Below the pieces are notes generated by a model. That model searched no databases. It was not told where the DNA came from and saw only the letters and a program-made list of their open reading frames with translations. A DNA stretch of 64,000 nt from the NCBI GenBank assembly GCA_030737835.1, contig CM060854.1:12038311-12102310 (forward strand), written 5' to 3'. The DNA comes from Acorus gramineus (lineage: Eukaryota; Streptophyta; Magnoliopsida; Acorales; Acoraceae). This document shows, one piece after another, positions 58,009 through 64,000 of the stretch; position 1 is the stretch's first letter, and each line of letters opens with the position of its first letter. A program made the position numbers and the translations under genes.

Positions 58009-59767
58009 TACTACACTCAGTTTATAACACTGACCGTTCTCAGACCCCACGTCAGATTGCTCATGTGAAATTTTTTTTTAAATGCCACGTTAGCTCTCAA
58101 AAATGCCCACAAAAATTTCCCCCCAAAAGTCCCTCCCTTTTTTTCGGTTGGTACCCTGTTTTTTAACCTTTTCTCTACCATGTTTTTTTAATTTCATTTA
58201 TTGTTTATGTTTCTCTCTCTCTCTCTCTAGATCTCTCTCTCTCACATCAGCGACAACCAACACATACCAACCATAGCAACTCCACGAGAGGGTATAAATA
58301 TTCCTCGTTTGCAGTTAGGGGACAAAAAGTTGGTATATGCATAGTTTTCATAAAATTCCCCTTTTTTCGTATTCATCTGCTTTTTTGTATGTTTTTTCGT
58401 TGTTTGTGACAATCTTTTCGTTGAATGTAGTTGTAAACTTTTTCCTTTTGTTTTGGAATCATATGTACAAATCGTTATAACGTATATACTTACTTAAAAA
58501 TCATAGGCAAATCATTAGACCAAATGGAGATGAATGATTTGGAATATATTGGAGAGAGCGTTGACATTGAACTCCAAGTTGAAGTAAATCGCGATGAAGA
58601 AGTTACAAACATTAGAAATTGCAAAGCGAATGAAGAGTTGATTATTGGGATGGAGTTTAATTGTATCGAAGAAACATTTTCTTGGTACAAGGCATTTGCT
58701 TTTCGCTGTGGTTTTGGTGTCATGAGGAGCGGAAGAAGATTAACTTCCGAGCGGCAGTTATTTTTGCATGTTCGAAGAAGAGAAAACTGAGAAAAAAGAA
58801 AGACGAAACTAGCACAAACAAGCATCTCTCAAGCCTGGTACAAACCCACTTGCAAAACCAATTACAAAGCTAGGATGCAAATAAGAAAGTTCAGTGATAG
58901 AAAATGGGTATTAGATCTGCTTGTTCTTGAACACAATCAAGAGATGGACTCAAGACTCTCACGATTTCATAGATGTCATCGCGCACTGACTGTACATGCC
59001 ATGAAACAGTTGGCTATTAATGATACTGTCGGACTTCCTCCATGCAAGGTATTTGTTGCTCTAGCATATGAAGGGGGAGGCTATGACAATACACTGACAA
59101 AGACTATCGGAATTATCTTCAAAATACTGCAGTATTTCTGCAAGGAACATAAGTTGAATGCAAGTTTCTTTCATATGATCGATTTGGACGAAAAGGGGAA
59201 GCTGAAAAATGTCTTTTGGGCAGATGCAAGTTATAAAGGCGGAGATGGAAATAAGAGTCGGCACTTCTCAAATCTGATAGGGTGAGGCAGAGAAAGAGAT
59301 CAGAGTCAGTGAGGAGGAAAGGGAGATGAGAGACGGGGAGGCGCAGAAGGGGAAAGAGAGAGAGTTTCTTTTGTGGGGCACGAAAAGGTTGTGTAAAAAA
59401 AATGAGAGGGCTTTGTCACACCTTAAATAACTCTCATCGATATCCACCCACCACATACAAAATTCTTGGTCATGGTACATATCCTGTTATCGGAGTACAC
59501 GCTCTCTCAAATAGCACATGTACTTACATATCATTGGGATTCGTGTTGCAAAACTGTGTGAGGATCATGTCACATTGTCAGAAACATCTTTTCAACAATT
59601 TAATGCAAAGTCAGACGACTTGTAAATGCAATTCAAATTTCAAAATTTGAATTCCAATCAATCCCTTGTAATAAAAATAAATCGAAGGCACCACGTCATT
59701 GGTGCTGTTCATGTCAGATCCTACGTGGGGTCTGAGTTTCGGATTGAGAACCAGCCAGAGTGTAGTA
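58009..59767 (+). mobile_element. Transposon remnant with TACTACACTC ends carrying a FAR1-like frame
   Basis: TACTACACTC (58009) and GAGTGTAGTA (59767) are terminal inverted repeats, with a second inverted pair further in (CAGACCCCACGTCAGAT near 58035 and ATCCTACGTGGGGTCTG near 59718). They enclose a C/T-rich stretch, a FAR1-related frame and a G/A-rich stretch. FAR1-family genes descend from Mutator transposases and still occur within such elements. No target repeat was confirmed. Confidence 0.6.
58524..59285 (+). pseudogene. FAR1/FRS-related sequence, broken
   Basis: Starts MEMNDLEYIGESVDIELQ, then the FAR1 DNA-binding region (EELIIGMEFNCIEETFSWYK, AFAFRCGFGVMRSGRR), which shifts frame near 58765. 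A second frame from 58875 has DRKWVLDLLVLEHNQEM (the WVV-x-EHNH part of the domain; the usual H is Q), and SRFHRCHRALT; and further on LQYFCKEHKLNASFFHMIDLDEKGKLKNVFWADA, the segment before the MULE DDE domain, here ending within 20 residues. At least one frameshift and one stop break it and the transposase core is lacking, so it is a decayed copy. FAR1 and FHY3 are light-signalling transcription factors. Confidence 0.7.
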
Positions 59768-61736
59768 TTTTCCTTTTACTTTTATGAATTACAATGAATT
59801 TTCATGGATGTTTTGTTTAAAATGAAATTTATATAATGACACATTGCATATGTATGGAGTTTTTGCTTTGTACTTCGAGTAATCTTCTTTGAGACTCCCT
59901 CAAGAAAATCCTTAGTCCATCACTGCTCACAACACTCTTTTCTAATGCAACAGCGGACCTTCATCTTCTCCATGCATATCATCATAATCTTTCATTAATT
60001 TTATAAAAAAATAAAGTTTATATTTCAATTAATTATATATATTCTCCTGTGCCAAAACAAAAAAAAATGATATGTTTCATTAGATGAAACATATACATAG
60101 CTAGATGATAAAACCATAAGAATGATTATATATCTTAAAGCTGGGCTTAAGGGTAGCCCAATATACGTGACATGCCAATAAAATATGGTAGTTAGGGCTA
60201 ATGCACTAAGGTCATTTGCAGTTATTCTTGTCGTCTTAATCCAGGATATAAAATCTTTGATAAATATCTACTCATCATTATAAAAAATATATATATATGC
60301 ATTTACTTTAGTTGAATGTATATTTGATACTTTAGTTTTTGTAAAGATATATATATTTTTATTAATGATTCAAATGTATATATTAGATAAGTATAAACCT
60401 TTTAGAATAAATTTGTAACATGTTGGGACAACAAAATGCATAACTTGAATGTGGCTAACATTTTCCAAACATTTTTACTAATTTTGTTCATACCAACCCA
60501 CCAGATCAACCAGTTTGTTATGGCACATGTGTCAATTTCTTTTTATCCTTAGTGAAAAAAAATTATAGCTTGTTATGTATATCATAAGTATTGATAAAAC
60601 TGTGGCAGGCAAAAAAAATCAAAATAAAAATTCTGAGCAGATGACCAGGCGAGAAAAAACAAGAAGACAGCAGAGTACACACAGCTCATTAGAAAGGACC
60701 AACCAACAAAACCACTATCACTGCAACATAAATTGTGCTGGAAAAAAAGGAGTGGTTCATGATCTCTCTCACAGTGTACTGTATTTTTGAAGGGTACACT
60801 CTTCTTTCCTCTTTAGGTTTTCAAATTTTAGATCAATAAACTTTCAATATTCAAGGACAAGACCCTGGTGGTTTTTTCTCTTTTTTTTTGGTTAGTTTTA
60901 ACTTTCAATTTTTTTTGCGTAGGTAACATTTTAGTAGCTTTTTTTAATAGTTAAATTTTCTGCTGAGTAACACTTAGATGCAGGGTTAGCAATTGGAAAA
61001 TAGATGTCAGCCATCTTCAATTCACACTGATTTTCTTCCTTTCTTTTTAAAATATACATCTAAATTGTGCTATTATAAAAAGTGACATGTTATTATAAAA
61101 AGTGAAGTATACATTAAGATGCAGTATTAGTGTATTTTTTTTTTTTAATAAAATTTTATACACTGTAATAATATAGTATACATTGTGTGAATTACTGCAG
61201 TGTATAGAAGATTTGGAATCATTTATAGACTACTAACAGAGTTGTATGTACAACAAACTTAGTGTATCAAAACTCTTAGACAACCACAATTTATCCACTT
61301 CGTTTAGCTGCAAAATTATTTTTATGTTAAGTTAGGGTTTAACCTAACTTTTTAGTTCCGTGAGGACCTAAAATTAAGTGAAAAATATAGAGGGGTTTTT
61401 TACTAACTAACTAATAAAATAATATTTTTTTAAAAAAACTTGCATCTACTAAGAGTGGGTCTGACGCACCGGGCATCTAGTAATTGGGCCTCAGGCCCAT
61501 GTGATTGTTTGATGCATTTAATATTGTGGGCCCAAGATAAATGATAATGTTGCGCACATTTTCCGATTGTAGTCCACACTTGTTTTCTCATCTAATAAAA
61601 TCATGTTTTTATAATATAAAAAATAAAACGTATACTTTAATAAATTATATGGATACATTTTAAAAAATATAAAAAAATTCTATCGCAACATATATTTCTT
61701 TAATATGTGTATATGGTGTTAACAAAGGGCAAAAAT
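59768..61736. other. AT-rich intergenic DNA
   Basis: No gene or clear element. 61110-61205 has AGTGTA/CAGTGTATA motifs like those of the 36060-41060 region. A small direct repeat (TTATTATAAAAAGTGA) is at 61070-61105. Confidence 0.45.
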
Positions 61737-62075
61737 ATTCCCCCTATCCAACTTAATTTTTCCAGAACTTCATATTTACAAAAAAACTAGTTTTTTGTTT
61801 TTTTAGTCCATTAACCCTACTACTCAGATCAATAGGGACTCAGTCGAAATCTTCTTCACTGGAACGACAAAAGGTCTGTCGACCTGACGGAGAAAGAGAT
61901 GACAACACATGTCAACTCTTGTTCAGTCAACTGTCGTTCCAGTGAAGAAGATTTTGATTGGGTCTCTATCGAACTGGATAGTAGGATTAATGGACTAAAA
62001 AAACAAAAAATTGGTTTTTTTGGTAACTATGGAGTTGTGGGAAAATTAAATTGGATAGTAGGAATATCTTAGCCC
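61737..62075. mobile_element. 339-bp foldback MITE
   Basis: The two halves are inverted copies: GGGCAAAAATATTCC and GGAATATCTTAGCCC at the ends, TAGTCCATTAACCCTACTA against TAGTAGGATTAATGGACTA, and CTTCTTCACTGGAACGACA against TGTCGTTCCAGTGAAGAAG around a loop of about 60 nt. It would fold into one long hairpin. No target repeat was confirmed. Confidence 0.7.
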
Positions 62076-62444
62076 ACATGCATGACTTGAGTTACAGTTA
62101 AAAAAGGGACTGTGTGTAACAACACTCAAAAATAAAAACACTCAATAAAAGCCTTTTTTTTTTCTTAATTTCTTAGGTACAAATCTTTTGATAAATTTAT
62201 GTACTCACGGGTTAGCAATCTGTCATAGAACTATATAACAATCTTGGACGTGTTTTAATAATGAAGTGCACCAATTGGGTGACCCAATTTGTGATTAAAA
62301 TTTTAATAAGACAAACTTTTCTACTATACTAATAAAAAATGTTTAAGTTGTCATATTTGTTCCTTTGTGTATGAGGGCGGAGCCACATGGAGATGAGTAG
62401 GGACAGCTGCCCCCACAAAAACCATGCCCCCTTTTATATTTTTA

Positions 62445-63722
62445 GGGTTAAAGACATCTAAGTCCCTACAAACATGAGAAAACCCATATAAGTCCCTATT
62501 AAAATTGAAACAGACATACGAGTCCCTGAAAACTCAGAAAAACCCAATTATTATCCCTGTGTTGAATTTTCATCAAAACTTAATGGAATATTCCCATAAT
62601 ATTCTGTCACATATAATTGTGTAGACATTGAAATCCTTAGAAACAGTCATAAAGACAAATTAGTCCCTGCAAAAGACAAAATTGCCAATAAAAGACTTTT
62701 ACATTAAATTGTGTACAGATTGCAGTCCCTATAAACAATCATAAAGACAAATTAGTCTTTGCAAAAGATAAAATTGCCTCTGAAAGATTTTTTACATTTA
62801 ATTGGATAGACATTATAAATAATCGTAAAGACAAATTGATCCATGTAAAAGACAAAAATGCTCCTGAAGTATTTTTACATTTAATTTTGTAAAAATTGCA
62901 GTCCTTATTTACCTATAAACAATCATAAAGACAAATAATATAATTTTTTTATTTATTCTTTCATCTTTTATCCTATTGCTCACACTTCACCTGAACAAGT
63001 AATGAATAATGCTCTTTTCTTTAAGGTGTTTGCTTGCTTTGAAATACCTATGCATGATTTTACACAAAATTTGTTTATTTACATTCATAGCAGATATAAT
63101 TTTAATAAATTCATGCCATTTTTTTGTAATTCCCTACAAACAAAAAGGTAAAAAGAATGCATTCTACTGGTTAAAATATTTTTTTTACATCCAAATTTAG
63201 ATCTTCAGGTGGAGTGTGAGTGATAGGATAGAAGATAAATAAATAAATTATATTATTTGTCTTTATGATTGTTTATAAGGAAAAAATCCTTCAGGGGTAT
63301 TTTTGTCTTTTAGAGGGACCAATTTGTCTTTACGATTATTTATAAGGATTGTAATGTCTATTCAATTAAATGTAAAAGTCTTTCAAGGACAATTTTATCT
63401 TTTGCGGGGACTAATTTGTCTTTATGATTATTTATAGGGACTGCAATGTGTACACAATTTAATGTAAAAGTCTTTTAGGGGCAATTTTGTCTTTTGCAGG
63501 GACTAATTTGTCTTTATAACTGTTTATAAGGACTTCAATTTCTACACAGTTATATATGATGGAATATTCTAAGAATATTCCGTTAAGTTTGGATGGAAAT
63601 TTAATTCAGAGATGATAATTGGGTTTTTTCTGAGTTTTTAGGGACTCGTACGTCTGTCCCAATTTTAGTAGGGACTTATATGGGTTTTTTCATGTTTGTA
63701 GGGACTTAGATGTCTTTAACTC
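62445..63722. mobile_element. 1.28-kb Mutator-type foldback element with 9-bp target repeat
   Basis: Arms of about 550 and 520 bp (62445-62997, 63205-63722) are inverted copies around a loop of about 200 bp. Ends are GGGTTAAAGACATCTAAGTC and GACTTAGATGTCTTTAACTC. Flanks ATATTTTTA (62436-62444) and TTATTTTTA (63723-63731) give a 9-bp target repeat with one mismatch, which points to the Mutator superfamily. Each arm holds about three units of 90-100 bp with AAAGACAAATTAGTCCCTGC and AAGACTTTTACATTAAATTG. No protein. Confidence 0.8.
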
Positions 63723-63734
63723 TTATTTTTAAGA

Positions 63735-64000
63735 AGGGAAAAATCCATACAACCCCCTGAAATCTGACTGAAATCCCTATAACCCCCTGACTTTTCTTAA
63801 AATCCATATAACCCCCTAAAAACACCTAGTAAATCCAAGTAACCTCCTGAATAAAATTTTGTTAATAGATGATAAAGATTTTGCGCATATTTTGTTTAGT
63901 TAACCTTGACTGAAAACATGACATACAAAAAAACCATTACAATGGATTAGAAATGCGAAGAATCCTATGAAAACGACGATTTTACCCTCTCTGGATATAT
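63735..64000. mobile_element. Start of another foldback element cut by the window end
   Basis: GGGAAAAATCCATACAACCCCCTG with three short repeats of ATCC-TATAACCCCCT resembles 54483-54720. The rest lies outside the window. Confidence 0.5.

Noticed and set aside
61440-61475. Helitron 3' end (GACGCACCGGGCATCTAGT)
   Set aside because: A 5' partner was not found and the hairpin is weak.
62311-62345. Helitron 5' end (TCTACTATACTAATAAAAAATG)
   Set aside because: No matching 3' hairpin and CTAG end in the right place; may be chance in AT-rich DNA.

Overview
The window is nuclear DNA of a flowering plant. Evidence: spliced genes with GT-AG introns, a plastid-targeted EF-Ts polyprotein gene, plant-specific transposons (Tourist, hAT, Helitron, Mutator and FAR1 relatives), and long LTR-retrotransposon remains. 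Two genes (48144-52411 exon 1 and 53251-54162) are very GC-rich at third codon positions, which fits a monocot or an early-diverging angiosperm better than a core eudicot. I cannot name the species.

Layout. 1-6656 holds a broken plant-mobile-domain (PMD) gene into which a 3.18-kb solo LTR has inserted (5-bp repeats ACCAT). 6657-19272 is a nest of four more LTRs of the same family. LTR E (minus) is split by solo LTR C (plus, 5-bp repeats AAGTA), C is split by LTR D (plus), and LTR B (minus) abuts E with a scrap of internal sequence carrying a polypurine tract. 20330-27870 is the plastid EF-Ts polyprotein gene (PETs: two S1 domains plus two EF-Ts units). 28790-31362 is a 2.6-kb near-perfect palindrome lying in a (CT)n(TA)n microsatellite. 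32062-34997 (minus) is an intact nine-exon METTL5-type rRNA m6A methyltransferase gene. 35500-41100 is the remains of a Mutator-like element of the kind that carries a Ulp1-like protease, with a 2.44-kb solo LTR of another family in it. 42240-47990 is intergenic: AT-rich tandem repeats, a Tourist-like MITE, a hAT MITE and a 504-bp Helitron. 48144-52411 is a four-exon gene for a single-pass membrane protein with a methyltransferase-like lumenal domain. 53251-54162 (minus) is an intronless ARM-repeat gene. 54480-64000 is gene-poor and filled with MITEs, foldbacks and a FAR1-like relic.

The most striking observation concerns the LTRs. All four well-preserved long LTRs (A-D), and the unrelated solo LTR F, carry the same leader layout inside the LTR: exon I, intron, a 35-47-nt exon II ending in a GTGAGTGG donor, a second intron, then exon III. 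In A-D the very GC-rich, alternating purine-pyrimidine sequence lies wholly inside intron 1. LTR E lacks precisely the stretch between that donor and acceptor, as if copied from a spliced RNA. I know of no description of LTRs built this way.

The three intact genes are housekeeping or of unknown function and show no sign of acting as one pathway. The window is best read as three or four ordinary genes in a retrotransposon- and MITE-dense region.
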